Positions 44,922 to 56,191 of a stretch of DNA of 64,000 nt are shown here, piece after piece. The notes below the pieces were generated by a model. The model saw nothing but the letters and a program-made list of their open reading frames with translations. It searched no databases and had not been told where the DNA came from. How positions within the stretch are numbered: the first letter of the stretch is position 1; each line of letters begins with the position of its first letter. This stretch comes from Viola odorata. Its lineage: Eukaryota; Streptophyta; Magnoliopsida; Malpighiales; Violaceae. The translations under genes and the position numbers were made by a program. The stretch is from the NCBI GenBank assembly GCA_963691705.1, contig OY829540.1:69178367-69242366 (forward strand), given 5' to 3'.

Positions 44922-45211
44922 CACGATTTTTCGATCCTCTTTGTCATTTTAAATTATATGAATAACATTTTAAATTAATATATAGTCATTTTAATCTTTA
45001 TATATTTTGTATCGTAAAATGTAAAGAAAAATCGCGTAATAAACATGACGCCTCGCCCTAGCTGAAAAAATGAAATTCCTTCATTTTTCACTACATTTCA
45101 ATTTTTTTCACGATTTTTCGATCCTCTTTGTCATTTTAAATTATATGAATAACATTTTAAATTAATATATAGTCATTTTAATCTTTATATATTTTGTATC
45201 ATAAAATGTAA
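44922..45211. repeat. Direct repeat of 103 bp, two copies
   Basis: Copies at 44922-45024 and 45109-45211, each starting cacgatttttcgatcctctt, are nearly identical and 187 bp apart. They may be termini or internal repeats of a decayed element. Confidence 0.85.
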
Positions 45212-45433
45212 TAAATTGAAATTGTGAATATTAATTAACAATAAAAATAATGGTTACGTAAATAATATGTAATTGTGATTTATATATTTTGGTTATAACT
45301 GTTGCTAACTTGTGGAACCATTACAGGTGATTACTGAATTCTGCAAATCTGTAGTTCTAAAGTGACTGCAAAAGACCATCTCAACTAACAAGGAAAAACA
45401 AGAGTACAAACTCCAAGCCATGATAATCCTAAT

Positions 45434-45553
45434 TCATCCTCTGAGCAGCTTCCTTTGCAAGAACCCTTTCCTTAGCCTTGGTTTTGGCCAGCGTCCACCA
45501 CCTCGCCTCTCTGCCTCTTCTGGTCGATAAAACCAGTGTCCTGTGACCATCAT
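45434..45553 (-). pseudogene. BAH-domain gene fragment
   Basis: The minus-strand frame reads MMVTGHWFYRPEEAERRGGG and then RWPKPRLRKG before a stop. VTGxWFYRPEEAExxGGG is a typical stretch of the bromo-adjacent homology domain of plant chromatin readers. Only this one piece is recognisable, with no flanking BAH exons in the same frame. It is best read as a stranded gene fragment. The call rests on one short motif. Confidence 0.5.
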
Positions 45554-46355
45554 GCCTTCTTTGGATTGAGCAATGTCCTACCAAGAATAGCAATTTATTA
45601 ATGAAAACGAAAAAAAAGACGAGAACAGTGCAGCAATGTCCCGTTATATCAACTCATATAGCAAGCAAACAATAAAGTCGTGTGATTTTGAATATGGACA
45701 AAGAGGATTGAATCCTTCATGCACCAGAAGACAAGTCAATGAATAAGATGAAAAACTTCCCACCAACATAATCCCAGTCAGTTGCTCCCAGGAACAAAAG
45801 AAAACATTTACTCGAATCTGACAACTTATGAAAAGAGATCACTATCCAAGGCAGGAAAAAAGAGAAGCAAGAGAATCAACTGGACCCAATTCAAGCAGCA
45901 ATTGACAAGAAAAGAAAAAAAAAACAGGATCTAATGAATATACTTGGCAAGCAGGTCAATGTTACCAACTATTATTGTTTATGTATATGATAATTTCTTA
46001 AACATGGTAGCCATCATGTACCTAGGAAAGTGAAACTGCCTACTGAAAGCAATACCTACTGGAAATTGCTTGGCATTTGAAAAAAGACATGACAATATGT
46101 AATTGTTCTTCAAATAAGCATGTTATCAAGACACAAACCAGATCATTATTCATAGCATCAGAAGCTCTTAAGTCCATATCATTAGCACATCAACATTTTT
46201 TCTATACCAAATATCATGCAAATATCAATGCTAAGTAACTTTCTTACATATGAGTATGCACAAGATGCGATCCAAAACAGAAGATTAGAAGCACAATTCT
46301 AATCATCCAATACAACAACTGAACAAATAAGGAAACAATTCAAAGCTGAAGTGTT

Positions 46356-46432
46356 CCCGACCCACGATTTGAGGAAGTGAAGAAATTTGTTAGAAGTGGC
46401 GTATTCCCTGCCCACATCATTCGAGGTTAGAC
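46356..46432 (+). pseudogene. Phosphorylase fragment, unit 2 (last piece only)
   Basis: Only the segment [16 protein letters not shown] and the following [12 protein letters not shown] remain. It begins abruptly at the junction with unit-specific sequence. The pyridoxal phosphate site and all upstream exons are missing. Confidence 0.8.
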
Positions 46433-47528
46433 GGGTACCAAACCCGTGAGTACAACTGTCAACGCTATAGGATTTTTAAAACCCTCGTATCATACCATAT
46501 GTCATTCTTGAGTCTCTAATAAGTTGTTATTTTTTAAAGGTAATAATAAAATTATTTGGACTCGAAGATAGAGTGAGGTTGTTGGTCGGACAACAATGAG
46601 GACAACAATCAGCAGTGGTCGAAGATGTGGCATGCAACAGATGGATGACATGGAGCGGCATTATCATCCTCTGCGCCTATTGTTAGGAAGAAATTCTCTT
46701 TATTTATTATTCGGTAGCTCCACCTCCACCTCCACCTCCACCTCCACCCCTCTGTTTGTATTTACCAATGGTAGCTGATGCATTTCTTCTCTTTTCCGAG
46801 GGATGCTGATGGAGTGATGGGTGTTAAGCATGCCCTATCATACCCCTCTATTTGTTTTTACTCTAAGTTGATCAACTTGTGATGGGTGGTACGCACTGTT
46901 TAAATGCTGGATGAAACATTGAGCTTGCACACAAGAATATGGCATGGAGAAAACTTACCTTTGTATCTTCTGAATCTGTCATCCATTAACTGTTGATGGG
47001 GTTATTTTATTTATATAATGGCGGAAAGAGGCACGAAAACCCACACAATCAGGGAATGCAGGATTTCATAATTCTTGCCTTACAAACTTATGGACAGACA
47101 TTTACATAGCGCAAAGCACGGTACAAAGGATATGTCAGTATGCTAGAGCAGGATTCGCTAGTCTTTTGGTATCCAACAAGAGTTAAAACTGACAAGAAGC
47201 AACTAAAACAAAAGCACAGAGCTGGTTAAAGGGAACTTTATATCAGACAGTTTCTGCTAACAAAATCAAATAGCAACAAAGGTACAACAAATAAACCAAC
47301 AACAAAAAGATCAAGTCATTCCTATAGCAGCAACCAGAAGCCATAATGGCCACCAATAGTTATAAAGCAAACTCACATAGCGTTAGAACTCCCACCACTG
47401 AATTACTTGTCTAATTTCAACTACACCAGAAAGGGAATAGCGCCATTCTCTTCAAAGTAAAACACTTTTAAGCAACAATAGCCTAAAGGAAAAGGAACAC
47501 TTACAAGTTGCATGCATTAATACAAAGC
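46433..47528. other. Conserved 3' flank of PPR gene B
   Basis: Counterpart of 40234-41308, with a longer ccacct repeat (about five units near 46728). No additional gene seen. Confidence 0.6.
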
Positions 47529-49316
47529 TCAATTTGCCTTGCCATCATCATAGCCTTCATGGAGTCCAAAAGCCTTTTTCAGATCAAGATTGCCATCATT
47601 AGACAGCATTTTTATAACTAATTCTAAAGTGGCATCATCTGCAGAGAATCCTCTGCGCCTCATTTCTTCAATTAGTGATACAACCACCGGTGTATTCTTG
47701 ACGAGGAGGAATCCACGAATAATCACGTTAAACGAGCAACTATCTAGAGAGCAACCAATATCTTCCATTTTTCTGAAAATCTTGTATGCTTCATTTGCTG
47801 ATCCTTCTTTGCAAAATCCACCAATTACAGCAGTATAGGTGTACACATCAGGTTTTAACCCATCGTTAGAAAGTCCATATAGTAGTTCTATTGCATGTTT
47901 AAGCCTACCAGCTTTGCACATAGCATGAATAAGGATAGTATACGTCGTCAGATCAGGTCTCAAGTTGCTCTTTTGAATTTCTTGAAACAGTTTAGCTGCC
48001 ACATCAAGATACCCATGCTTGCATAAGCCCCCAAGCAAAGTATTGTACGTAACTATGTCCGGGGTATGGCCATGAGCATTCATATCTTCAAAAAGCTTTT
48101 TTGCATCACTAAGTTGTCCTGTTTGGCACAACGAGTGTAAGAGAGTAGTATATGTAACTACATTCGGACTTAAACCTCTGCAGCACATTTCATGAAAAAG
48201 TTTCCACGCTTCATCTGTTCTTTTGCTGTTGCACCATCCATTTATCAAGGTGTTGAAGCTAATTACACTGGGTGTGCAGCCTTTGCTTACCATCAAGTCA
48301 AATACATTCCTGGCTTCATCTAGTTCGCCTCTCAAACAATATCCATCCATCAAGGAATTATATGTGACAACATCAGGATTCACACCACATCTGATCATTT
48401 TTTGCACCACGATAAAATGAGCATCTTCGACCTTTCCCTCCTTGCAGAGTGTATCAACCAGGATGTTGAAGGTAACAACATTTGGCATGATATTGCACCC
48501 CACTATATCATTCAACAATGTTTGAGCTTCTCTTAATTGACCTGAATTGCAGAATCCATGGATTAATGAGCTATATATGACAACATCAGGTGCGATTCCT
48601 TTACTCTTCATCTCAGAGAAAATGTCTAAACCCTCAGCCACTAGTCTATCTTTGCAAAGGCTATCGATGATTGTACTGTATGTAACCACATCTGGTTCAC
48701 AGCCTGTTGCTTCCATTTTCTTCAGCAACCCAATAGCTTTGCAGGTTTTCCCAACTTTACATAGACCATTTATCATCACACTACAAGTGATTGTGTCGAG
48801 GGAATGCCCACTTGCCACTATGTTATTGAATAAGGTCACAGCATGAGCTATTTTATCTTCTTTGCAGAGCCCGTTAATTAAGGTAGAAAAGGTTACATTA
48901 GTAGGCTGAAAACCGAGCTTGATGATTTTCCCTAAATTGGAGAACCCAAAACCCACACAGTGCAAGCGGCAGAAGCAATTAATCAAAATGTTAAGAGTAT
49001 AGAAATCGGACTTAACCCCCATAAATTCCATTTGTTTGGACAGAGAAACCACAGTCCCATAATGTCCCGTCCTCATAATAGCTGATAATAATTTGGTAAA
49101 TTCCACCACAGAAGGTGGAGGAGACAAGCAAATCATACGATTAAAGGAAGCCAAGGCATCATCAATGTCAACAAATGGACCATATTTGCAGACATTTCTA
49201 TGGCTTGTGGAAGCAAAATCACGACAATTAGAATGAAGAAGAACATCAAACCTCGTAAAAGTCGAAGAAGCTCTTAGCAAAACGTTCCCCTTCGTCATCC
49301 ACGCTATCATCGCCAT
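47529..49316 (-). CDS. P-class PPR protein, RFL type, copy B
   Basis: Intronless, 595 residues from the ATG shared with the other copies. The frame stays open upstream to another ATG at 49544, which would add 76 residues; the shared start gives the better presequence. It has 14 PPR motifs in the same register as copy A. Residue 5/35 pairs: R1 TD, R2 NT, R3 SD, R4 SD, R5 SD, R6 SN, R7 ND, R8 NS, R9 NN, R10 TD, R11 ND, R12 TD, R13 TD, R14 ND. It is closest to copy C, yet differs from it at nine of these 28 residues. A mitochondrial RNA-binding role is inferred from the family. Confidence 0.9.
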   Translation of the reverse strand: MAMIAWMTKGNVLLRASSTFTRFDVLLHSNCRDFASTSHRNVCKYGPFVDIDDALASFNRMICLSPPPSVVEFTKLLSAIMRTGHYGTVVSLSKQMEFMGVKSDFYTLNILINCFCRLHCVGFGFSNLGKIIKLGFQPTNVTFSTLINGLCKEDKIAHAVTLFNNIVASGHSLDTITCSVMINGLCKVGKTCKAIGLLKKMEATGCEPDVVTYSTIIDSLCKDRLVAEGLDIFSEMKSKGIAPDVVIYSSLIHGFCNSGQLREAQTLLNDIVGCNIMPNVVTFNILVDTLCKEGKVEDAHFIVVQKMIRCGVNPDVVTYNSLMDGYCLRGELDEARNVFDLMVSKGCTPSVISFNTLINGWCNSKRTDEAWKLFHEMCCRGLSPNVVTYTTLLHSLCQTGQLSDAKKLFEDMNAHGHTPDIVTYNTLLGGLCKHGYLDVAAKLFQEIQKSNLRPDLTTYTILIHAMCKAGRLKHAIELLYGLSNDGLKPDVYTYTAVIGGFCKEGSANEAYKIFRKMEDIGCSLDSCSFNVIIRGFLLVKNTPVVVSLIEEMRRRGFSADDATLELVIKMLSNDGNLDLKKAFGLHEGYDDGKAN

Positions 49317-50197
49317 CGACCAAAACCAGTAACCTTCTTCGCAATCGCTATACAATAAAAATTCTACAACTAGGGCTTGGAGGGAGGCGAGGATAGTCCG
49401 TGGGTTTGGGGTTTTTGAAAACAAAAGATAGGAGGAGAGGGACTGAGAAAAGAGAGAGGCAGAGGAGGTTAGGTATTGGATATTATAATTATCATTTCCA
49501 AATATGAAGAGGAAAGAAGTAGGAGAAGGTGATAAACATATCATTTTAAGTATGCTGAAGAAATGAAATTGTTGTTTGGTTGCTGGTTTGATTAATGTTC
49601 ATTGGATTTTAAGTATAAAGATGCTAAAAAATACTATCCGTTGATTTAATTTTTTTCTTTTTCATACATTCCTTCAAAAATTAGGTAAAAACTTTTTTTT
49701 AATGTTTTCTGGTCCGTATCAATTTTATTATATTTGCCCCTCTCATTTTAAGAAGGGATTGTTTTATTTCAACGTGGAAAAGGTAATTTTAATGTAACTG
49801 ATTTTCTCTCTACTAGCCGTTTTAGTTAATTGTCCAATTTCTATGTTATGACCATTAAAATAGATTTTTTTTAAAATTATGAAAAAATTCTAGAATAAAA
49901 GAAGTCTCGTGAGTATAATAATTTTTAACTTAAAATAATAAAAAGAGATATTTAAGTACACTCAAACTTGAAAAATAATAATAAATCTCAAATAATAATT
50001 ATGAGAGATTTTAGGCTCGGTTCTGTAGTTTGATCATAAGTTAATTTTTTTCAAACCATGCGAGCTTTTTACACGTGAAATTTCAGCTTGAGATTTTGTT
50101 TCAAACTGATACTAGAAAACACCTTTTCTTTCCCTAATTAAATTTTCCTTACGTTTTCAAACTACGTTCCCATACTGACCATTAGTCAGTCTCATAG
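49317..50197. promoter_or_regulatory. PPR-B 5' flank
   Basis: Presumed minus-strand promoter and leader of PPR B, related to 43097-44094 and to 55319-56191. No other gene seen. Confidence 0.4.
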
Positions 50198-52555
50198 GTA
50201 GAAGAGGAACTTGAGAACTCTGTGCTGGAAATGACATAAAGGTACTTGATGAAAAAGACGAACCCAAAGGCAAAGACACTCAGAAGATAGAGAAGGTGTT
50301 TGAAGAACCACCACCAAAGCCACCAAAGATGGTCCCCGCATGGCTAATCTGCGTTGTGGGTGGTCATGCAGTAAATGGTGTTGCCGAGATACACAGTGAA
50401 ATTGTGAAGGGTGAAGTATTTAATGCACTTTATAAGGTTGTTTTCTTGCTATCCTTGGTCCTAGTATAACTAAGATTCATTGTTTTTCTTAAATCTAAGT
50501 TTTCTTTGACAACATCTAATGTTTCACCTCTCTGGGGTAATTTTGGTGGCAGTTGTGGTGGCCTGATAAATTTCAAAATAAGACAAATGGTGTTACACCC
50601 AGAAGATGGATCCGCTTCTGCAATTCCGATTTGAGTAAAATTATTACTGACTGGACTGTCACTGAAGAGTGGGTTCTGAATACTGAAAAACTGGCTGAAC
50701 TAAGAAACGTAATCAATTATATCCAGATTTCTTACATCTCAAGTTCTGATATGGTGGATCACACAGGCTTGTTGCTTTAAACAATTTTACTGCATATTCA
50801 TTTTCTCACATGAAGCATTTCTATTTCGAAATGATCTTCCATTAGGTTATATGGGCCAGTTCAAAATGATGGAAGTACCGAGGTTGTTGGTTTTGATATG
50901 GTTCAGTGAATATCCATGGTTCGTTCAGTAGGTAACCTATACAGACATATTGGAGATGCACTCTTTCCTCTAATGATTATTAATGAGAATTTCTTATTTT
51001 AAGGGCATCTGGAGTTTATTGTCTGGATGATGGGAACAATCAAACGCAGTTTCCCTACCTTCCCCGATCCTACTAAGGCCAATTGGTTTACTCCTCATCT
51101 GTGAGATACTCCCTCTGAGTAATATTTGTCTCGAATAATTTTATCCTAACTTCATTTAGAGAGATTTTTATTGAAATATAAGGAAAGACAAAAAATGATG
51201 ATTATGTCAATCACACGACCAGTCTTAAAACAACTATTTCCATACGATACTGTGAAAATTTAGTGAGCTAAAGTTATAAAAATATGAAATAAAGGAAATC
51301 TGTTATCTACATCTCATACTGAGTGATCTGCATGGCTTAACTGAATCTCTATTCCTATTCCTATTCTATTTACCACAAAGATTAGATTGTCCTATTCATG
51401 GTTTCTTCTTCGAGAGAATTGAGACTCAGGTCTGGAATTCTACTTGGCTTTCGGGCGTGCACGAGTTAAAGGTGGAACTTCGACGCAAGCAGACACCATG
51501 ATAGAAAGAGCTGGAAATTCGTAATTCCAGTAAACCAATACAGAACCCGATAGCGAAACAGTTCGCCTATAAGATTTGAATTTATAATAGGGCCTCCAAG
51601 TCATTAAAGCTGGCAGATTTCAATTCTAGCTCCTTCAGTTCAGCATTTACTTCTGCATTGTTCTCCTCCGTTTCCTTCCCTATGTAGTGTAATTTTCAGG
51701 TTACTTATATAGTGTAACAGAAGGCATTGCAGACAATTAATGATGCCTCAGACAAACAGAGGAAACAAAAATTAAGGTAAGGAAACAAAAGCATAGAAGT
51801 TCAATCTATGTTTATGAAAGCTTGAAACTTTACTACATTGACCAGACCCCAGAGTAATAGTTAGCTTCTGGGAGTGATCGTCCATGATGGCAAAGACGAT
51901 GTGCACGTTGATATCAATGCTGAAGGACTTGTTTTATAAGTATGACGACCATTATTCGCGTTATTTTAAAACGAGCGGTTTTAAAGTGAGCAAGATTGAT
52001 GCAAATATAAGTGATGAGGATGGAGTTGGGATGATGGAAACGAGGGAATTGAAAAGTTTGAATGATCAAGTTTCGTTTGTTGGAGGAGGAGGAGAGTCAG
52101 AATCAGTTCCAGCAGAAAAATGCGTATTTGCCTAATCTGCTACTCCCTCCGGGGCAAATTAAATGACGTTTTAGGATAGTAAAAATCTGTAGGACAATGA
52201 TCTGTGGTTTGATTATGTGAAGACTGACAACCCCGCTCCTCCTGTTTGCAGTACGGCTGGGATGGAAGCCAATGGAACCAGCAACATGAAATTTGCAATG
52301 AATGGTTGCATCTTAATTGGGACCTTAGATGGGGCCAATGCCGAGATACGGCAAAAGGTTGGAGAAGAAAACTTTTTCCTCTTTGGTGCCAAAGCTCACG
52401 AGATTGCAGAGCTAAGGAAAGAAAGAGCTGAGGGAAAGGTATTTTTAGTGACACAAATCTTGTCAATACAACACGGAGTTCCCGACCCACGATTTGAGGA
52501 AGTGAAGAAATTTGTTAGAAGTGGTGTATTCCCTGCCCACATCATTCGAGGTTAG
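50198..52555 (+). pseudogene. Plastidial alpha-glucan phosphorylase remnant, unit 3
   Basis: Three recognisable pieces lie in gene order. Piece 1 (about 50198-50436) opens EELENSVLEM, hits a stop, then after a frameshift reads DEPKGKDTQKIEKVFEEPPP and CVVGGHAVNGVAEIHSEI. Piece 2 (50553-50711) follows an acceptor and reads [20 protein letters not shown] through [11 protein letters not shown]. Piece 3 (about 52249-52555) has [20 protein letters not shown] through VRSGVF. The glycogen-phosphorylase core between pieces 2 and 3 is missing, and the Ser of EASGT is Asn. Frameshifts and lost exons rule out an enzyme. The 83-codon open stretch at 51884-52135 is unidentified. The spacer 50712-51883 shows nothing I can name. 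Confidence 0.88.
51884..52135 (+). other. Unidentified 83-codon open frame repeated in the array
   Basis: The frame is open, with MMAKTMCTLISMLKDLFYK at its start and an acidic stretch (DANISDEDGVGMMETRELKS). Counterparts occur at 37591-37848 and 57878-58129. The unit 1 copy is open with several substitutions. I recognise no family. It could be a captured exon of another gene or non-coding. Confidence 0.3.
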
Positions 52556-53530
52556 ACGGGTACCAAACCCGTGAGTACAATTGTCAACGCTATAGGATTT
52601 TTAAAACCCTCGAAGATAGAGTGAGGTTGTTGGTCGGACAACAATGAGGAAAACAATCAGCAGTCGTCGAAGATGTGGCATGCAACAGATGGGTGACATG
52701 GAGCGGCATTATACCTCCACCTCCACCTCCACCTCCAACCCCACCTCCACCCCTCTGTTTGTATGTACCAATGGTAGCTGATGCATTTCTTCTCTTTTCC
52801 GAGGGATGCTGATGGAGTGATGGGTGTTAAGCATGCCCTATCATACCCCTCTATTTGTTTTTACTCTAAGTTGATCAACTTGTGATGGGTGGTACGCACT
52901 GTTTAAATGCTGGATGAAACATTGAGCTTGCACACAAGAATATGGCATGGAGAAAACTTACCTTTGTATCTTCTGAATCTGTCATCCATTAACTGTTGAT
53001 GGGGTTATTTTATTTATATAATGGCGGAAAGAGGCACGAAAATCCACACAATCAGAGAATGCAGGATTTTATAATTCTTGCCTTACAAACTTATGGACAG
53101 ACATTTACATAGCGCAAAGCACGGTAGAAAGGATATGTCAGTATGCTAGCGCAGGATTCGCTAGTCTTTGGTATCCAACAAGAGTTAAAACTGACAAGAA
53201 GCAACTAAGACGAAAGCACAGAGCAGGTTAAAGGGCACTTTATATCGGACAGTTTCTGCTAACAAAATCAAATAGCAACAAAGGTACAACAAATAAACCA
53301 ACAACAAAAAGATCAAGTCATTCCTATAGTAGCAACCAGAAGCCATAATGGCCACCAATAGTTATAAACCAAACTCACATAGCGTTAGAACTCCCACCAC
53401 TGTATTACTTGTCTATTTTCAACTACACCAGAAAGGGAATAGCGGCATTCTCTTCAAAGTAAAACACTTTTAAGCAACAATAGCCTAAAGGAAAAGGAAC
53501 ACTTACAAGTTGCATGCATTAATACAAAGC
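52556..53530. other. Conserved 3' flank of PPR gene C
   Basis: Counterpart of 40234-41308. It lacks about 80 bp around 52610 that units 1 and 2 keep (the stretch after aaaccctcg). The ccacct repeat is expanded and interrupted. No gene seen. Confidence 0.6.
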
Positions 53531-55318
53531 TCAATTTGCCTTGCCATCATCATAGGCTTCATGGAGTCCAAAAGCCTTTTTCATATCAAGATTGCCATCA
53601 TTAGACAGCATTTTTATAACTACTTCTAAAGTGGCATCATCTGCAGAGAATCCTCTGCGCCTCATTTCTTCAATTAGTGATACAACCATCGGTGTGTTCT
53701 TGACGAGGAGGAATCCACGAATAATCACGTTAAACGAGCAACTATCTAGAGAGCAACCAATATCTTCCATTTTTCTGAAAATCTTGTATGCTTCATTTGC
53801 TGATCCTACATTGCAAAATCCACCAATTACAGCAGTATAGGTGTACACATCAGGTTTTAACCCATCGTTAGAAAGTCCAGATAGTAGTTCTATTGCATCT
53901 TTAACCCTACCAGCTTTGCACATAGCATGAATAAGGATAGTATACGTCGTCAGACTAGGTCTCAAGTTGCTCTTTTGAATTTCTTGAAACAGTTTAGTTG
54001 CCACATCAAGATACCCGTGCTTGCATAAGCCCCCAAGCAAAGTGTTGTAAGTGACTATGTTTGGGGTATGGCCATGAGCATTCATATCTTCAAAAAGCTT
54101 CTTTGCATCACTAAGTTGTCCTGTTTGGCACAACGAGTGTAGGAGAGTAGTATATGTAACAACATTCGGACTTAAACCACTACAGCACATTTCATCAAAA
54201 AGTTTCCACGCCTCATCTGTTCTTTTGTTGTTGCACCATCCATTTATCAAGCTGGTGAAGCTAAAAACATCAGGCGTGCAACCTTTGCTGACCATCAAGT
54301 CAAATACATTCCGGGCTTCATCTAGTTCGCCTCTCAAACAATATCCACCTATCAAGGAATTATATGTCACAACATCAGGATTCACACCACATCTGACCAT
54401 TTTTCGTTCTACGATAAAATGAGCATCTTCGACCTTTCCCTCCTTGCAGAGTGTATCAACCAGGATATTGAAGGTAACTACATCCGGCATGATATTGCAC
54501 CCCACCATATCATTCAACAATGTTTGAGCTTCTCTTAATTGACCTGAATTGCAGAATCCATGGATTAATGAGTTATATATGACAACATTAGGTGCGATTC
54601 CTTTACTCTTCATCTCAGAGAAAATGTCTAAACCCTCAGCCACTAGTCTATCTTTGCAAAGGCTATCGATGATTGTACTATATGTAACCACATTTGGTTC
54701 ACAGCCTGCTGCTTCCATTTTCTTGAGCAACCCAATAGCTGTGCTAGTTTTTCCAACTTTGCATAGACCATTTATCATCACATTACAAGTGATTGTGTCG
54801 AGGGAATGCCCACTTGCCACTATGTTATTGAATAAGGTCACAGCATGAGCTATTTTATCTTCTTTGCAGAGCCCGTTAATTAAGGTAGAAAAGGTTACAT
54901 TAGTAGGCTGAAAACCGAGCTTGATGATTTTCCCTAAATTGGAGAACCCAAAACCCACACAGTGCAAGCGGCAGAAGCAATTAATCAAAATGTTAAGAGT
55001 ATAGAAATCGGACTTAACCCCCATAAATTCCATTTGTTTGGACAGAGAAACCACAGTCCCATAATGTCCCTTTCTCATAATAGCTGATAATAATTTGGTA
55101 AATTCCACCACAGAAGGTGGAGGAGACAAGCAAATCATACGATTAAAGGAAGCCAAGGCATCATCAATGTCAACAAATGGACCATATTTGCAGTCATTTC
55201 TATGGCTTGTGGAAGCAAAATCACGACAATTAGAATGAAGAAGAACATAAAACCTGGTAAAAGTCGAAGAAGCCCTTAGCAAAACGTTCCCCTTCGTCAT
55301 CCACGCTATCATCGCCAT
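53531..55318 (-). CDS. P-class PPR protein, RFL type, copy C
   Basis: Intronless, 595 residues from the shared ATG. An upstream in-frame ATG at 55423 would add 35 residues. Fourteen PPR motifs as in the other copies. Residue 5/35 pairs: R1 TD, R2 NT, R3 SD, R4 NN, R5 SN, R6 ND, R7 ND, R8 ND, R9 TN, R10 TN, R11 NS, R12 TD, R13 TD, R14 ND. N-terminal and C-terminal motifs match copy B; motifs 4 to 11 carry most of the changes. Expected role, from the family, is sequence-specific binding of a mitochondrial transcript. Confidence 0.9.
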   Translation of the reverse strand: MAMIAWMTKGNVLLRASSTFTRFYVLLHSNCRDFASTSHRNDCKYGPFVDIDDALASFNRMICLSPPPSVVEFTKLLSAIMRKGHYGTVVSLSKQMEFMGVKSDFYTLNILINCFCRLHCVGFGFSNLGKIIKLGFQPTNVTFSTLINGLCKEDKIAHAVTLFNNIVASGHSLDTITCNVMINGLCKVGKTSTAIGLLKKMEAAGCEPNVVTYSTIIDSLCKDRLVAEGLDIFSEMKSKGIAPNVVIYNSLIHGFCNSGQLREAQTLLNDMVGCNIMPDVVTFNILVDTLCKEGKVEDAHFIVERKMVRCGVNPDVVTYNSLIGGYCLRGELDEARNVFDLMVSKGCTPDVFSFTSLINGWCNNKRTDEAWKLFDEMCCSGLSPNVVTYTTLLHSLCQTGQLSDAKKLFEDMNAHGHTPNIVTYNTLLGGLCKHGYLDVATKLFQEIQKSNLRPSLTTYTILIHAMCKAGRVKDAIELLSGLSNDGLKPDVYTYTAVIGGFCNVGSANEAYKIFRKMEDIGCSLDSCSFNVIIRGFLLVKNTPMVVSLIEEMRRRGFSADDATLEVVIKMLSNDGNLDMKKAFGLHEAYDDGKAN

Positions 55319-56191
55319 CGACCAAAACCAGTAACCTTCGCAATCGCTATACAATAAAAATTCTACAACTAGGGCTTGGAGGGAGGCGAGGATAGTCCGT
55401 GGGTTTGGGCTTTTTGAAAACAAAAGATAGGAGGAGAGGGACTGAGAAAAGAGAGAGGCAGAGGAGGGTTAGGTATTGGATATTATAATTATCATTTCCA
55501 AATATGAAGAGGAAAGAAGTAGGAGAAGGTGAAGAAATGTTAAGTATGCTGAAGAAATGAAATTGTTGTTTGGTTGCTGGTTTGATTAATGTTCATTGGA
55601 TTTTAAGTATAAAGATGCTAAAAAATACTATCCGTTGATTTAATTTTTTTCTTTTTCATACATTCCTTCAAAAATTAGGTAAAAACTTTTTTTTAATGTT
55701 TTCTGGTCCGTATCAATTTTATTATATTTGCCCCTCTCATTTTAAGAAGGGATTGTTTTATTTCAACGTGGAAAAGGTAATTTTAATGTAACTGATTTTC
55801 TCTCTACTAGCCGTTTTAGTTAATTGTCCAATTTCTATGTTATGACCATTAAAATAGATTTTTTTTAAAATTATGAAAAAATTCTAGAATAAAAGAAGTC
55901 TCGTGAGTATAATAATTTTTAACTTAAAATAATAAAAAGAGATATTTAAGTACACTCAAACTTGAAAAATAATAATAAATCTCAAATAATAATTATGAGA
56001 GATTTTAGGCTCGGTTCTGTAGTTTGATCATAAGTTAATTTTTTTCAAACCATGCGAGCTTTTTACACGTGAAATTTCAGCTTGAGATTTTGTTTCAAAC
56101 TGATACTAGAAAACACCTTTTCTTTCCCTAATTAAATTTTCCTTACGTTTTCAAACTACGTTCCCATACTGACCATTAGTCAGTCTCATAG
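55319..56191. promoter_or_regulatory. PPR-C 5' flank
   Basis: Presumed minus-strand promoter and leader of PPR C. From about 55564 it appears identical to 49570 onward. A few short indels near the leader (about 55534) distinguish the copies. Confidence 0.4.

Larger units (their letters stand above)
44095..46355. other. Sequence unique to the unit 1/2 junction
   Basis: It replaces the phosphorylase exons found at the same place in units 3 and 4. It includes a short local duplication of tttcagcttgagatgg (44094-44160), a 103-bp direct repeat and a fragment resembling a BAH-domain gene. The rest, especially 45600-46350, shows no gene I can support. Confidence 0.55.
49570..53401. repeat. Near-identical 3.8-kb tract, first copy
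   Basis: It aligns with 55564-59395 at a constant offset of 5994 bp. I saw no difference in the lines I compared. It spans the flank between PPR B and PPR C including the phosphorylase remnant, and stops just before the PPR C 3' end, where 53402 onward diverges from 59396 onward. Confidence 0.85.
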
